Source: Arthrobacter sp. N199823
GTDB lineage: Bacteria > Actinomycetota > Actinomycetes > Actinomycetales > Micrococcaceae
Assembly: GCF_002929705.1 (NCBI RefSeq)
Contig: NZ_PJIN01000006.1
Span: 124,001-188,000, forward strand
Direction of reading: 5' to 3'
Length of the DNA: 64,000 bases
Shown here piece after piece: positions 44,112-54,749 of this stretch. The notes below the pieces were generated by a model. It worked only from the letters and a program-made list of their open reading frames with translations, was not told the origin of the DNA and made no database searches. Each line of letters begins with the position of its first letter. Position 1 is the stretch's first letter. Made by a program: the position numbers and the translations under genes.

Positions 44112-45329
44112 CTAAACGTCCCCCAGCGAGGCGGCTTGGAACCTTTCGATCCGCACTAATGCTTCACTGACGGCGTCGTACCCGGCGGCGAAACTCAACC
44201 GGACTGTGGCACTGCCATGCACCGAGTCAAAGTCTCCGCCTGGTACCAAGGCAACTCCTTCCCGTTCCAGCAGCGCCGCGCAATACTCTGTGGAGTCGGA
44301 AAAGCCGGCCAGCGCCGGGCCCAAGTTGGCGTAGAAGTAAAAGGCGCCGTCAGCCGGGGCAGCATCAATCCAGCCGAGGTCAGCTACCTTGCGCAGAATG
44401 TAATCGCGGGTGCGGGAGAATTCCGCCACAAAGGCGTCGGCTTCGGCATAGGACTGCTCGCTGAATGCCTCAATGGCCGCCAACTGCGCCGGTGCTGGCG
44501 GGCAGAGGGCAACATTTCCGGCGAGCGCATCGACGCCCGCAATGAGATCATCCGGGACCAGAGCCCACCCCAGCCGCCACCCGGTCATGCCCCAATACTT
44601 GGAAAAACTGGAAATCACGACGCCGGACGCCTCCAGTTCCCAGGCGCAGACTCCTTGGGGATCGGCATCACCCGGGGCGGGATAGGTGATGCCGTGGTAA
44701 ATCTCGTCGCTCACCAATCGGACACCGTTCGCACCGCACCAATGGTTTAGAGCGGCCAACTCTGCGCGTGAAACCATGGTGCCGGTGGGGTTAGCCGGTG
44801 ATGCCAACACCAACCCGGCCAGTGGCCCGTGTTCGGCAACGGCTGCCTCGAGCAACTCCGGGGTGGGCTGAAAATGGGAACTTGATCCGGCGTCGAGTTC
44901 CACCACCTCAATACCCAGGGCCTTCAGGATGTTCTTGTAAGCAGGGTAGCCGGGACGCGCCAAAGCCACCTTGCCGCCGGGGTTGAACGCGGCAAGGAAG
45001 ACCAGCATGAATGCGCCGGAGGAACCGGTGGTCACGGCAACATTCCTGGCCGGCACCTCGATCCCGTACCAGCGCTTGTAGTGCCCCGCGATAGCCTGGC
45101 GGAGCTCCGGCAAACCAAGGGTCGGCGTGTACGTCAACGGGATTTTTGACGTGTGGATTTGTGCGGCCCGGGCCGAGACAGCACTCGGGGCTCCGCCGCT
45201 GGGTTCACCGGCGCACAGGGAAATGATGTCCCGCCCGGCGGCGCGAAGACTGGCCACTCGTTGCAGAATATCCATGACGGCAAAGGGCTCCACGGCAGCC
45301 CGGGCCGCTACTGTGAGTGGTTTACGCAT
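44112..45329 (-). CDS. PLP-dependent aminotransferase, class I
   Basis: The 405-residue enzyme has LCAGEPSGGAP, ALARPGYPAYKN, LASPANPTGTMVSR (the NPTG motif), VSDEIYHGITYP and SFSKYWGMTGWRLGW with the PLP lysine. It resembles the aspartate/alanine/valine-pyruvate aminotransferase group; the exact amino acids are not clear. AGGAG lies 5 bases before the ATG at 45329, which is preferred to 45371. It converges with the thioesterase gene with 4 bases between stops and is divergent from the Pth2-like gene. Confidence 0.88.
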   Translation of the reverse strand: MRKPLTVAARAAVEPFAVMDILQRVASLRAAGRDIISLCAGEPSGGAPSAVSARAAQIHTSKIPLTYTPTLGLPELRQAIAGHYKRWYGIEVPARNVAVTTGSSGAFMLVFLAAFNPGGKVALARPGYPAYKNILKALGIEVVELDAGSSSHFQPTPELLEAAVAEHGPLAGLVLASPANPTGTMVSRAELAALNHWCGANGVRLVSDEIYHGITYPAPGDADPQGVCAWELEASGVVISSFSKYWGMTGWRLGWALVPDDLIAGVDALAGNVALCPPAPAQLAAIEAFSEQSYAEADAFVAEFSRTRDYILRKVADLGWIDAAPADGAFYFYANLGPALAGFSDSTEYCAALLEREGVALVPGGDFDSVHGSATVRLSFAAGYDAVSEALVRIERFQAASLGDV

Positions 45330-45455
45330 GGGAGCTCCTGAGCTGTGCCGAGCGCACGTGGAAGTCTCCAAGGTGACGTGTCCACGGTGCGCAGCGAAAA
45401 AGAGAACAGCCTCCAGCTTGTCACACGCTGCAGCGCTTACCCCTACGCTTGGTGG

Positions 45456-46115
45456 GTGAGTGAATTTAGCGAACGCGCTGCCGAAGAACTAGTCCAACCC
45501 ATCATCTTGCTCGTGGACCGGGAAGAACCCGCCAGTGAGCAGCACGGCATTGCCGCAGCAGCCCTGGCATCAGTTCAGGCGTACCTGCATGATCCCCAGA
45601 ACCCCGATTGGCGGATCTGGGCTGCGGGCCACTTCGCCAAGTCCGTGCGCCGGGCCGATGCCAAGATGTTCGCCAAGGTACTCACGGCATTCCCCGATCA
45701 TGTGCTCGCCACTGTTGGAGAAGCCAGCGCCGTTGGCCTGCCGCCCATGCCAGCCGCAGCGTTACCCAAGCTGCTGTCCAAGCTTCAGGTTTCCGGGACC
45801 CAGCTGCCACCCGGCGCGCAGCTCCCGCCGCAGCCGTTGACAATCGTCCTCAATGGCTCCCTGGAGATGTCCACCGGTAAGGCCGCCGCCCAGGCCGCCC
45901 ACGCACTTTTCGCGTGGGTTCTCGAATCCAAGCCCGCCGCCGTCCAGGGGTGGCTGGACGCCGGCTGCCCCGTTGGCGTGCAGGAACTTGCGGCCAGGGA
46001 GTTCAAAAAGGGCGCCCGCAAGTGCAAGGGTCCTGTGATCCAAGATGCTGGCCGCACGGAGATTGAACCCGGTTCCACCACGGCCTTCGTCACCACCGGC
46101 ACGATCACCCGCTAA
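45456..46115 (+). CDS. Pth2-family peptidyl-tRNA hydrolase-like protein
   Basis: The 219-residue protein carries the Pth2 core (about residues 130-215) with NGSLEMSTGKAAAQAAHALFAW, where the Lys/Gln/His of the M-S-x-G-K-x-x-A-Q-x-x-H-A motif sit, and a C-terminal REFKKGARKCKGPVIQDAGRTEIEPGSTT. The first 120 residues are an extra domain. Pth2 frees peptides from tRNA; actinobacteria have a separate Pth, so this may be a paralogue. The GTG start has TACGCT ending 6 bases upstream, a leaderless pattern. Confidence 0.82.
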   Translation: MSEFSERAAEELVQPIILLVDREEPASEQHGIAAAALASVQAYLHDPQNPDWRIWAAGHFAKSVRRADAKMFAKVLTAFPDHVLATVGEASAVGLPPMPAAALPKLLSKLQVSGTQLPPGAQLPPQPLTIVLNGSLEMSTGKAAAQAAHALFAWVLESKPAAVQGWLDAGCPVGVQELAAREFKKGARKCKGPVIQDAGRTEIEPGSTTAFVTTGTITR

Positions 46116-46211
46116 CCCGCCAGGGTGGATTCCTTCCTGCAGAATCCGCCCTCGCCAGCTCGCACACCAGCTTGGCCGCGATGCGACGGCGGCTGGCCAC
46201 CGCTTAACGCA

Positions 46212-46249
46212 AAGGACGACGCCGGAACCCAAGTTCCGGCGTCGTCCTT
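46212..46249. terminator. Bidirectional terminator between the Pth2-like gene and rlmN
   Basis: AAGGACGACGCCGGAAC (46212-46228) and its exact 17-base complement (46233-46249) flank CCAA. It lies 45 bases before the 3' end of the minus-strand rlmN and 97 bases after the plus-strand stop. Confidence 0.8.
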
Positions 46250-46293
46250 CCATGAGTGCCGCTTCAGTTAAGCGCGCCCAAGCAGGCCAAACG

Positions 46294-47559
46294 TTACTCG
46301 GCTGCGGCGAGCTGGCCGCACGCTCCGTCGATTTCCTTGCCACGAGTGTCGCGCAACGTGGTAGGCACGCCATTTTCGATCAGCGTGTCGATGAATTCCT
46401 GCATCACGGCAGGCTCCGAGGACGTCCAGATGGAGCCCGGGGTGGGGTTCAGTGGAATCGGGTTCACGTGGACCCAGCCGCGGCCGCGTTGATTGAGCTT
46501 CTTCGCCAGGAGCTCGGCACGCCACGGGTGATCGTTCATGTCCTTGATCAACGCGTACTCGATGGAGACGCGGCGGCCCGTGACCTTGTAGTAGTTGTAC
46601 GCGGCATCCAGAACCTCGTCCACCTTCCACTTGTCGTTGACGGGGATGAGCTCGTCGCGAAGTTCATCGTCCGGCGCGTGGAGGGAAAGCGCGAACGTGA
46701 TGGCCAGGCCCTCTTGCGACAACTTGTTGATGGCCGGAGCCAAGCCAACGGTGGAGACGGTGATGCCGCGGGCGGACATGCCCAAGCCCTCGGGACCATC
46801 GGCAACCATGCGGTGCACGGCGTTCATGACGCGCTTGTAGTTGGCCAGCGGCTCGCCCATGCCCATGAAGACAATGTTGGTGACGCGATCGGCATCGTGT
46901 CCGCCATCGCGGCGCAGGTGACCCAAGCCGCCCTCAGCGATGACTCGGTTGGCCTGAACAATTTGATCCAAGATCTCCGCGGTGGACATGTTGCGGGTCA
47001 GACCGGCTTGGCCCGTGGCACAGAACGGGCAGTTCATGCCGCAACCACACTGGCTGGACACGCACAGGGTCACGCGGCCCGTGTAACGCATGAGGACTGA
47101 CTCCACGAGGGAACCGTCGAACAGGCGCCACAGGAACTTCACGGTGTCACCGTTGTCTGTGGTGAGGCGCTTGACCTCGGTCAGGAGCTTGGGGAACATG
47201 GTGTCCACAATCTCGGCGCGGCGGTCCTTGGGGAGGTCACTCATGCGCTCGGGATCGGTGGTGTAGTGCTGGAAGTAGTGTACGGAGAGCTGCTTGGCAC
47301 GGAATGCCGGCAGACCCATCTCCTTGAACTTTTCTTCACGCTCGGCCAGCGTCAGGTCCGCCAGGTGCACAGGCGGCTGCGAAACGCGCGGCGATTTGAA
47401 CTGCAGCAGCGGGCGGCCTTCAGGGTTCTTGGCCTGATCCCAGCCCTCGGTGGCAGGCATAACCTGCGCCGGGCGGGCCGGACGGCGCTTCGGTGCGGTC
47501 GCGGAAGAGGCGACTGCGGGGCTGGGAATGTTTTTGGGGGAAGTCATCCTTTCCATCAT
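46294..47559 (-). CDS. rlmN: 23S rRNA (adenine-C2)-methyltransferase, radical SAM
   Basis: The 421-residue enzyme carries the radical SAM cluster motif CGMNCPFC, the [14 protein letters not shown] motif, and a C-terminal ending [12 protein letters not shown] with the catalytic Cys. It methylates A2503 of 23S rRNA and tRNA. The start is uncertain: GTAGGGG precedes the ATG at 47559 and 47556, and 47547 (MTSPKNI) has GGAAAGG directly against it, which is too close. It converges with the Pth2-like gene across a terminator. Confidence 0.92.
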   Translation of the reverse strand: MMERMTSPKNIPSPAVASSATAPKRRPARPAQVMPATEGWDQAKNPEGRPLLQFKSPRVSQPPVHLADLTLAEREEKFKEMGLPAFRAKQLSVHYFQHYTTDPERMSDLPKDRRAEIVDTMFPKLLTEVKRLTTDNGDTVKFLWRLFDGSLVESVLMRYTGRVTLCVSSQCGCGMNCPFCATGQAGLTRNMSTAEILDQIVQANRVIAEGGLGHLRRDGGHDADRVTNIVFMGMGEPLANYKRVMNAVHRMVADGPEGLGMSARGITVSTVGLAPAINKLSQEGLAITFALSLHAPDDELRDELIPVNDKWKVDEVLDAAYNYYKVTGRRVSIEYALIKDMNDHPWRAELLAKKLNQRGRGWVHVNPIPLNPTPGSIWTSSEPAVMQEFIDTLIENGVPTTLRDTRGKEIDGACGQLAAAE

Positions 47560-47761
47560 CCCCTACTTACCCCAGCCTGTCCCGTCTTCACCGCCAAGAT
47601 CACATTTTGACTATTCGTAACACGGATTTTTCTTGGACGGGTACGACGGCGGCCCCTCCTCGCGCCACTGGCCACATCTCCCGCCGTGGTGGCGCATGAG
47701 GCTGCGCAACGTCCGCCCCTGGCGGCATGCCGGGGCGGTTTGGGTCCCCTAGGCTTGAGGC

Positions 47762-48778
47762 ATGTTTTCCTTGATCTTGGCTTTCATCCTGGCCTGCAGT
47801 TATGTCTATCTTCGCCGCAAGGACCCGCGCATGCTGCGCAACGGGCTGGTCCTGGTTGCAGCCTGCTGGTTTACCGTGACAGGTGTGTCTCAAGTGCTAA
47901 CCCAATGGTTCCCGTGGACACAGTGGATCACGCTCGGAATAGTCGCCCTGACACCTCTTGCAGTGGTTGTCCTGGCCGGATTCTTGATCAGTAACGGTGT
48001 GCGCATGATGCACCGCGAGGGTCGTAGCCTTGGAAACTTGCTGTCACTGATTGCCGGCCTTGCCTTGTTGGGCCTGCCGGTTGTTGCCGCACTGCTGGTG
48101 ATCACGCTCAATCCGGTGGCTATTGGGCTGGCAGCGTTGCTGTTCTTCTTGTGTAGCTACTTTGGCGTGGTCTTTGTGGTTTTCCTGGCCTATGCGGTGG
48201 TGTACGGGCGCATGAATCACACCATCACTCCGGCATCCGTTGTCATCTTGGGCTCGCAAATCATCAACGGAAAAGTGCCGCCACTGCTGCGCTCTCGCCT
48301 CGACAAGGGGCTGGAAGTGTACCGAGGGGCCAGTGCCCAGGAAGAGCTGGCGCCGCTACTGATTCCTTCCGGCGGGCAGGGAGCGGATGAATCCAGACCT
48401 GAGGGTGCCGCCATGGCGGACTATCTGGTCGCAGCGGGGGCGCCCTCCGAACACGTAGTTGCCGAGGAAAGGGCCACCACCACGGCTGAGAATCTGCAGT
48501 TTTCAGCGGCCGTTGCGCAAGAGCAAGGACGGGGTGGTGCCATGGTGATTGTCACCAATAACTACCACGTACTCCGCGCCGCTCTACTGTCTCGCAAGCT
48601 CGGGCTCGACGCCCAAGTGGTGGGCTCCCCCACCGCCCGCTACTTTCTCCCGAGCGCGTTCCTGCGCGAATATGCCGCCATCTTGACCGAGCACAAGGTG
48701 CTTCACGCGCTGCTGTGCCTGCCGTTCTTGGCTTTGACGGTATTCCTGACCGCGGCGCTGGTCCTGGCCAGCAGCTAG
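47762..48778 (+). CDS. YdcF/DUF218-family membrane protein
   Basis: The 338-residue protein has about four N-terminal helices, a DUF218-like domain (about 155-300: VILGSQIINGKVPPLLRSRL, LLIPSGGQGADESRPEG, RATTTAENLQFS, IVTNNYHVLRAALLSRK) and a final helix. DUF218 proteins such as SanA, ElyC and YdcF relate to envelope integrity. The start is leaderless-type: TAGGCT ends 6 bases before the ATG at 47762. The exact function is unknown. Confidence 0.85.
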   Translation: MFSLILAFILACSYVYLRRKDPRMLRNGLVLVAACWFTVTGVSQVLTQWFPWTQWITLGIVALTPLAVVVLAGFLISNGVRMMHREGRSLGNLLSLIAGLALLGLPVVAALLVITLNPVAIGLAALLFFLCSYFGVVFVVFLAYAVVYGRMNHTITPASVVILGSQIINGKVPPLLRSRLDKGLEVYRGASAQEELAPLLIPSGGQGADESRPEGAAMADYLVAAGAPSEHVVAEERATTTAENLQFSAAVAQEQGRGGAMVIVTNNYHVLRAALLSRKLGLDAQVVGSPTARYFLPSAFLREYAAILTEHKVLHALLCLPFLALTVFLTAALVLASS

Positions 48779-48902
48779 CGCCCAGCAGATGGTGGTCAGC
48801 AGGAGCGTTCGCCCAGTCCACAACCGCACAATTCATGATCGCGCAGCCCATGACTGCGCAGTTCGTAACCGGACGGTCCGCAACCCATCAGAGCGCAAGC
48901 AC

Positions 48903-49094
48903 TCAGTCCACAAATTCCGACTGTGTCACGATGAATTCCCACTCGCGTTCTGTAAGCGTTCCGTTCGTCATGGCGCCACCGGCCGTTTCCACGGCCGCCA
49001 CCACATGGCTGGGCACCGCACCGGCGCCCGTGTTCTCACGCAGCCACTGTTTAGCCGGTAGCTCGATCTCCAGCCACCACAGATGAATTTCCAC
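48903..49094 (-). CDS. Small hypothetical protein
   Basis: The 63-residue frame starts at a GTG with AAGGGGG 8 bases upstream (start at 49103 is also open). Its sequence has a strand/helix mix with three Trp (LWWLEI, AKQWLRENTG) and an acidic end (LTEREWEFIVTQSEFVD), and reads like a real folded protein. No family is recognised. The 120 bases between it and the YdcF gene contain only short degenerate repeats of CGCAxxxCATGA. Confidence 0.5.
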   Translation of the reverse strand: MEIHLWWLEIELPAKQWLRENTGAGAVPSHVVAAVETAGGAMTNGTLTEREWEFIVTQSEFVD

Positions 49095-49328
49095 TCTGGC
49101 CACCCCCTTGGATGTTCTTCAACGTTATGCCTGTCACGGCGACTCTTCAATGGTTAAAATCACGGGTTAAAGTCACAAGGTCCTGTTGCATTTATCAATT
49201 ACGGCCAGTCTTGCTTGGCAATGTCGCCGTGGTCTGCATTGCCAGCCTGACCGTGGTGTCCACGGGGCTTCGCCGCACATCGGCGTAGGAACAGCGCAAC
49301 CCAGGCTCCGACGTCGTGCGTGAACGTT

Positions 49329-49712
49329 TTAGAGCAGCCACACCACCGTCAGTACGACGGCGATGAGCGGGAAAGTGAGCTGCACCAGGGCCGCTTTGGC
49401 CTTCTTGGGGGATGAAAAAAGCAATACCAGCCCGGCCAGCAGCATGGACCCGCAACCGGCGAGCACCAGGGCAGCACCCACTTCGTGGTGGCCCGTTGCC
49501 GCGGCAACGATTCCTACCGCGGCCAAGAGCGCTAGGAACAAGTTATAAAAACCCTGGTTGAAGGCCAGCTCCTTCGTGGCGAGGGCCTCACTTTCGCTGG
49601 TTCCAAAGGTTTTGCGGGTCGAAGGGTCCGTCCATCGCAAGGATTCCAGCACAAAGATGTAGACGTGGACCAGGGCGGCCAGTCCAGCGAAAATAAGGGC
49701 AGTGATCAGCAT
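49329..49712 (-). CDS. DUF1304 four-helix membrane protein
   Basis: The 127-residue protein starts MLITALIFAGLAALVHVYIFVLESLRW and continues ATKELAFNQGFYNLFLALLAA, the signature of DUF1304; four helices are visible. GAGGA lies 6 bases before the ATG. The family has no known function and is often near stress genes. It is downstream of poxB on the same strand with a 39-base gap, perhaps co-transcribed. Confidence 0.85.
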   Translation of the reverse strand: MLITALIFAGLAALVHVYIFVLESLRWTDPSTRKTFGTSESEALATKELAFNQGFYNLFLALLAAVGIVAAATGHHEVGAALVLAGCGSMLLAGLVLLFSSPKKAKAALVQLTFPLIAVVLTVVWLL

Positions 49713-49751
49713 GGGAATCCTCGAGTGTGTGGTGGACGTTAGGGGTGGAAG

Positions 49752-51500
49752 CTAGCCGCGCGGGATGTTGCGCAGATTCGATCGTGCCATATTGACGGCC
49801 TCCCCGGCACCCCTATTCAACACCACTTTGGACATGGCAGTGGCAAAGCCCAGGATCTGCCCGCCCTTGATCTTTGGCGGGATGGACAGTGCATTTGGGT
49901 CCGTGATGAGTTCCACCAGCGATGGCCCGTCATGGGCAAACGCGGCACGGTAGGCATCAGCGATCCCGGCAGGATCACTGACTCGCACAGCATGGAATCC
50001 CATCGCCGCGGCAATGGCTGCATAGTTGGTATCCGGGACGTCAACCCCAAAGTCGGCCAGACCGTCCACCAGCATTTCGAGCTTAACCATGCCCAAAGTG
50101 GAGTTGTTGAACACCACAACGTTGACTGGCAGATTATGAGCCGCTGCCGTAATTAATTCACCTAGCAACATCGATAGCCCGCCGTCGCCGGAGACCGAGA
50201 TGACCTGCCGCCCAGGATAGGCAGCCTGGACGCCAATGGCTTGGGGAAGGGCGTTCGCCATGGAGCCGTGAAGGTAGGACCCAATGAGCCGGCGGGTGCC
50301 CAGGGGGTTGATGTAGCGGGCCGTCCAAACATTGCACATGCCGGTGTCGGCCGTGAAAATTGCGTCGGCGGCGGCAATCTCATCCAGCAGGGACGCCGCG
50401 TATTCCGGGTGAATGGGCACCAGTTTGTCGGCCTTGCGGGTGTAGGCGCCCACGGCCTTGTTCATGAGCCTGTCATGCTTTTTCATGATGGCGTCCAGGA
50501 ACTTGGAGTTCTCTTTGGCCGCAATGAGGGGCATGAGCGCTTGTAGGGTGGGCAAGACGTCGCCATGGATTGCAATGTCCACGTCGGTACGCCGCCCCAA
50601 ATGTTCCGGGGCCCTATCCACCTGGGCGGTGCGGGTGTCAGGCAGGAACTGGTCATAGGGGAAATCTGTGCCGAGCATGATCAGCAGGTCCGCATCCGCA
50701 ATACCCTCGGCCGCGGCACCGTAGCCCAGCAGTCCTGTCATCCCAATGTCGTACGGGTTCTGGTACTGGATGAAATCCTTGCCACGCAGGCTGTGGCCAA
50801 TGGGCGCATTAATTTTCGCAGCCAGCGCCACCACTTCATCATGGGCGCCCTGCACACCGGCGCCGGCAAAGATGGCCACCTTAGTGGCAGCATTGATCGC
50901 GTCTGCCAGCGCCTGGACGCTTTCTGTGGCCGGGACCAGAGTGGCCGGACGCACGGGCCGCGACATCGGCGAGGGTGCCGTGGCTGGCAGGCTGGCAATG
51001 TCCCCGGGCAGCGTCACCACGGCCACCCCGCGCAATCCGAGCGCATGCTGGATAGCGTTGTGAAGGACTCTCGGCGCTTGGTCCGAGGTGCTGATCATTT
51101 CGGAGTACACCGAGCACTCGCCAAAGAGCCGGTCCGGGTGGGTTTCCTGGAAGAAGCCGCTGCCAATTTGCACGCTGGGCAGGTGTGAGGCGATGGCCAG
51201 CACGGGCGCACCGGTGCGGTTGGCGTCGTAGAGTCCGTTCATGAGGTGGAGGTTGCCTGGCCCGCAGGATCCGGCGCAGACGGCAAGTTCGCCTGTCAGT
51301 TGCGCCTCGGCACCGGCGGCAAAGGCTGCCGCCTCCTCATGACGGACATGAATCCAGTCGATTCCGCCGTTCTTGGACCCACCTGTTTTCCGGACCGCGT
51401 CCACCAACGGATTCAGGCTGTCGCCCACAATCCCGTAGATGCGCCGTACTCCGGCGGACTGCAATTGTTCAATGAGCTGAGTGGCAAGTTCCTTGGCCAT
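49752..51500 (-). CDS. poxB: Pyruvate dehydrogenase (quinone) / pyruvate oxidase
   Basis: The 582-residue enzyme shows the three thiamine-diphosphate enzyme domains: the PYR domain with GVRRIYGIVGDSLNPLVDAV and HVRHEEAAAFAAGAEA, the FAD-binding middle domain (IFAGAGVQGAHDEVV), and the PP domain with SVSGDGGLSMLLGEL and VVVFNN. It oxidises pyruvate to acetate and CO2 with electrons to quinone at the membrane. The ATG at 51500 is preferred to 51635 because AGGAGGG lies 4-5 bases before it and family members start with MAKE-like sequences. Confidence 0.9.
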   Translation of the reverse strand: MAKELATQLIEQLQSAGVRRIYGIVGDSLNPLVDAVRKTGGSKNGGIDWIHVRHEEAAAFAAGAEAQLTGELAVCAGSCGPGNLHLMNGLYDANRTGAPVLAIASHLPSVQIGSGFFQETHPDRLFGECSVYSEMISTSDQAPRVLHNAIQHALGLRGVAVVTLPGDIASLPATAPSPMSRPVRPATLVPATESVQALADAINAATKVAIFAGAGVQGAHDEVVALAAKINAPIGHSLRGKDFIQYQNPYDIGMTGLLGYGAAAEGIADADLLIMLGTDFPYDQFLPDTRTAQVDRAPEHLGRRTDVDIAIHGDVLPTLQALMPLIAAKENSKFLDAIMKKHDRLMNKAVGAYTRKADKLVPIHPEYAASLLDEIAAADAIFTADTGMCNVWTARYINPLGTRRLIGSYLHGSMANALPQAIGVQAAYPGRQVISVSGDGGLSMLLGELITAAAHNLPVNVVVFNNSTLGMVKLEMLVDGLADFGVDVPDTNYAAIAAAMGFHAVRVSDPAGIADAYRAAFAHDGPSLVELITDPNALSIPPKIKGGQILGFATAMSKVVLNRGAGEAVNMARSNLRNIPRG

Positions 51501-51600
51501 GAGACCCTCCTGCTGCAAATTGGCTCTACATCGGTTACTGGCCACAATAGCCCCCTGCGCTGGGCGGCGCTGAGGGCTACTGTGGCTAGTCGAGCGCAGA

Positions 51601-52758
51601 CTAGTTGCTGGCCGGCTCCGACTTCTTGGCCGCAATCAGGGTGCTAACCGCGGAAAATAGCGGATGTTCCGCGGCAAGCCCGGTAATCCTTGCCGTGGCA
51701 TCCTCCGCCGTGTTGGTAGCGATGATCTCCGCCAGCTCCACCGCTTCGGCATCCGCCGCATCATCAAAGTGCAGCGCAGCGCCGATGGCCGCCAACAACG
51801 CCACCGGAGTGAGCCCATTTTCAGCCAGTTCGGCGGCGGGTCCAATGAACCTCTCGTGCCGGCTTAGCTTGCGCATGGGCGCACGCCCCACACGGTTCAC
51901 GGTGTCTGGCAGGAATTCATTGGCGAACCGGAGCAGAATCTTTTGGACATAGGCTTCCTGATCCGCCGGCGCGAATTCATGCTTGCGCACCAGCAGCGCC
52001 TTGGTCTCCTCCAGCACGGCCCGCACCTGGGCCTGAACGCCGGGATCAGCCATGGCGTCGGAGATCTTTTCGATTCCTGCCGCGTAGCCAAAGTAGGCCG
52101 TGGATGCGTGGCCCGTGTTCACTGTGAACAGCTTGCGTTCAATGTAGGGGGCCAGATCATCCACAAACGTGGCTCCGTCAATGACAGGTTCATTGCCCTT
52201 GAAGGGGGTCCTGTCGATGACCCATTCAAAAAACGTCTCCACCGTGACATCCAGACCCTGTCCGGGCGCCTGGTTCGGGACGATCCGATCCACTGCCGTG
52301 TTGGCAAACACGGCGGCGGAATTCACTGTGCCCTCATCCACGCTGTCGTCCGAGCGGACGGCAGCTTCAAGGATGTCAGTGGCGTTGATGGCGTTTTCGC
52401 AGGCCATGACCTGCAACGGAGCCAGCGCAGCATCCCTGGCGGCGATGCCGCGGGCAATGAGCGGTGCCACGAATTTGAGGATGTTGGGCCCCACCGCAGT
52501 GGTGAGAATGTCCGCCGTCGCAATTTCCGCAACCACGGTGTCCGCCGAAGCGGCGGAGTTCAACGCCCGAAAATTGTTGACGGTACGCACGGTGGCGTTC
52601 TCGCCCACCTCGTGCACGTCGTAGCTGTCCGCCGCGGCTAGCTCGTTGATGAGCGCCTCCGCGACGTCGGCAAAGACAATCTCATACCCGGCATTGTGCA
52701 GGAGCAAGCCCACAAATCCGCGGCCAATGTTGCCGGCCCCAAAGTGAACAGCCTTCAT
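51601..52758 (-). CDS. mtlD: Mannitol-1-phosphate 5-dehydrogenase
   Basis: The 385-residue enzyme has the N-terminal Rossmann motif [16 protein letters not shown] and the C-terminal domain with [12 protein letters not shown] (catalytic His region) and [13 protein letters not shown]. It oxidises mannitol-1-phosphate to fructose-6-phosphate with NAD. The start overlaps the mtlA stop by one base, so it is translationally coupled. No RBS is needed for coupling. Confidence 0.93.
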   Translation of the reverse strand: MKAVHFGAGNIGRGFVGLLLHNAGYEIVFADVAEALINELAAADSYDVHEVGENATVRTVNNFRALNSAASADTVVAEIATADILTTAVGPNILKFVAPLIARGIAARDAALAPLQVMACENAINATDILEAAVRSDDSVDEGTVNSAAVFANTAVDRIVPNQAPGQGLDVTVETFFEWVIDRTPFKGNEPVIDGATFVDDLAPYIERKLFTVNTGHASTAYFGYAAGIEKISDAMADPGVQAQVRAVLEETKALLVRKHEFAPADQEAYVQKILLRFANEFLPDTVNRVGRAPMRKLSRHERFIGPAAELAENGLTPVALLAAIGAALHFDDAADAEAVELAEIIATNTAEDATARITGLAAEHPLFSAVSTLIAAKKSEPASN

Positions 52759-54683
52759 TACGCGTTTACCTTTCCAAAGATATCCAGGACCTCATCCACG
52801 GTGGTGGCGTTTTCGAGCCGGGCCACCTGCGCCTTGTCGGTGAAGACGCGGGCAATAGAGGACAAGATGGACAAGTGCTCGTTGTTGATTCCTGCCACAC
52901 CCACCACGAACTTGACCGGCTTGCCGTTCCAGTCGATGCCGTTCGGGTAGTGGATGATCGAGACGGCAGAGCTGGTGATGTTTCCCTTGGCCTCGTTGGT
53001 TCCATGCGGGATGGCCAGGAAGTTGCCCATGTAGGTGGACACCGAGGTTTCGCGCTCATGCATGGCCGCAACATAGGCGGCATTCACAGCGCCCCGGGCC
53101 AGCAGCAACGCACCGGCCTCATCGATGGCGCCGTCACGAGTGGTGGCGGTGCCGTTCAGGACCACGCTCTCCCGGGCCAGAACCGTGCCGCCCCCTGAGG
53201 CTGGCGCTTCTACGGGCTCTTCGGCCGCAGGTGCAGTGGCCTGTCCGGCCGTTGAGTTGCTGGTACGGACCAGCTCCACAATTTCCTCGTAGCGCGGGCT
53301 GTTCATGAAGTTGTCCACGGCCACATGGACGGCACTTGCCGTGACAGGGGCGGCACGTGCGGCGAGGTCCTGGTGCGTGACAACGACGTCGTACGTGTCG
53401 GTCAGGTTGGAGATGGCCGAGTTGGTGACCTTCACCTCCGGGAAACCGGCCTTCTTGATCATGTTGCGAAGCACCGAGGCTCCCATGGCACTGGAACCCA
53501 TCCCGGCGTCGCAAGCAAAAACAACCGTGCTGATGGGGCCGGACGTGCCGGCCCCGGCGAGGGCAAACGCAACCGAGCTCTTCTTGCCCTTGAGCGCTTC
53601 CATCTTGGCCGTGGCGTCGCCCAGACCGTCGCTTTCAGCAGGAATGGGGCTTATTTTGAGGATGAGCGAACCAATCAGGAACGACACCGCCGCCGCTGCA
53701 AACACCGACAGCGCGACGCCAAAGTAGCTGTCCTTGGCGGTCATGGCAAAGACGGCAAAAATGCTCCCTGGTGCTGCCGGGGCTACCAGTCCGGAGTCGG
53801 TCAGAACCAGCATGAAGATGCCTGTCATGCCGCCGCCAATGGTCGCAAGGATCATGGCCGGCTTCATCAGGACGTACGGGAAATAGATCTCATGGATCCC
53901 ACCGAAGAACTGGATAACTGCCGCACCCGGGGCCGAGGCCTTGGCTAGGCCCTTACCGAAGATGGAGTATGCGAGCAGCAGGCCCAGGCCGGGGCCGGGG
54001 TTCGCTTCCAGCAGGAACAGGATGGACTTGCCGTTGTTCAGCGCCTGCTCCGTGCCCAGCGGGGTCAGGATGCCATGATTGATGGCGTTGTTCAGGAACA
54101 AGACCTTGGCGGGCTCAATAAAGATGCTGGTCAACGGCAGCAGCCCGTTATTGACTAGGAATTCAACAACACGGCCTGCGCCGTTGCTAAACGCCGTCAC
54201 CAATGGACCCACTACCAGCAGGCCAACAATAGCCATGATGCCGGAGAGAATACCTGCGGAGAAGTTGTCAATGAGCATTTCAAAGCCGGGCTTAATGCGG
54301 CCTTCCCAGGCCTTGTCCAGCTTCTTCATGACCCAGGCTGTCAGCGGGCCCATGATCATGGCGCCAATGAACATGGGGATGTCAGTTCCCACCACCACAC
54401 CCATGGTCGCTACGGCACCCACCACACCACCGCGGACACCGTGGATCATCTTGCCGCCGGTATAGCCGATCAGCAAGGGGAGCATGAAGAAGAGCATGGG
54501 TTCGACCATGGCCCCCACGGTCGCGTTGGGGAAGAACCCCGCAGGAATGAAGAGAGCCGTAATCAGGCCCCAGGCAATGAATGCGCCAATATTGGGCATG
54601 ATCATGCCGGATAAGAAGGTGCCAAATTTCTGCACCCCTACCCGCACGCCACCCTTCGGGGCGGCCACTGTTTGAGTTGCCAT
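52758..54683 (-). CDS. mtlA: PTS mannitol transporter, EIICBA
   Basis: The 641-residue protein has EIIC (about residues 15-345, with [19 protein letters not shown] and [10 protein letters not shown]), EIIB (about 380-470, phosphorylated Cys in [17 protein letters not shown]) and EIIA (about 500-640, phosphorylated His in [13 protein letters not shown]). It imports and phosphorylates mannitol using phosphate from HPr. AAGG lies before the ATG (GGTAAGGAAACTCTC). The TetR gene lies upstream on the same strand; EI and HPr genes are divergent from that. Confidence 0.93.
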   Translation of the reverse strand: MATQTVAAPKGGVRVGVQKFGTFLSGMIMPNIGAFIAWGLITALFIPAGFFPNATVGAMVEPMLFFMLPLLIGYTGGKMIHGVRGGVVGAVATMGVVVGTDIPMFIGAMIMGPLTAWVMKKLDKAWEGRIKPGFEMLIDNFSAGILSGIMAIVGLLVVGPLVTAFSNGAGRVVEFLVNNGLLPLTSIFIEPAKVLFLNNAINHGILTPLGTEQALNNGKSILFLLEANPGPGLGLLLAYSIFGKGLAKASAPGAAVIQFFGGIHEIYFPYVLMKPAMILATIGGGMTGIFMLVLTDSGLVAPAAPGSIFAVFAMTAKDSYFGVALSVFAAAAVSFLIGSLILKISPIPAESDGLGDATAKMEALKGKKSSVAFALAGAGTSGPISTVVFACDAGMGSSAMGASVLRNMIKKAGFPEVKVTNSAISNLTDTYDVVVTHQDLAARAAPVTASAVHVAVDNFMNSPRYEEIVELVRTSNSTAGQATAPAAEEPVEAPASGGGTVLARESVVLNGTATTRDGAIDEAGALLLARGAVNAAYVAAMHERETSVSTYMGNFLAIPHGTNEAKGNITSSAVSIIHYPNGIDWNGKPVKFVVGVAGINNEHLSILSSIARVFTDKAQVARLENATTVDEVLDIFGKVNA

Positions 54684-54749
54684 GAGAGTTTCCTTACCGT
54701 GAGTCCTGCGCCTCTGCAGGAGTAACTGGGGATGATGGTGTGTGTTGCT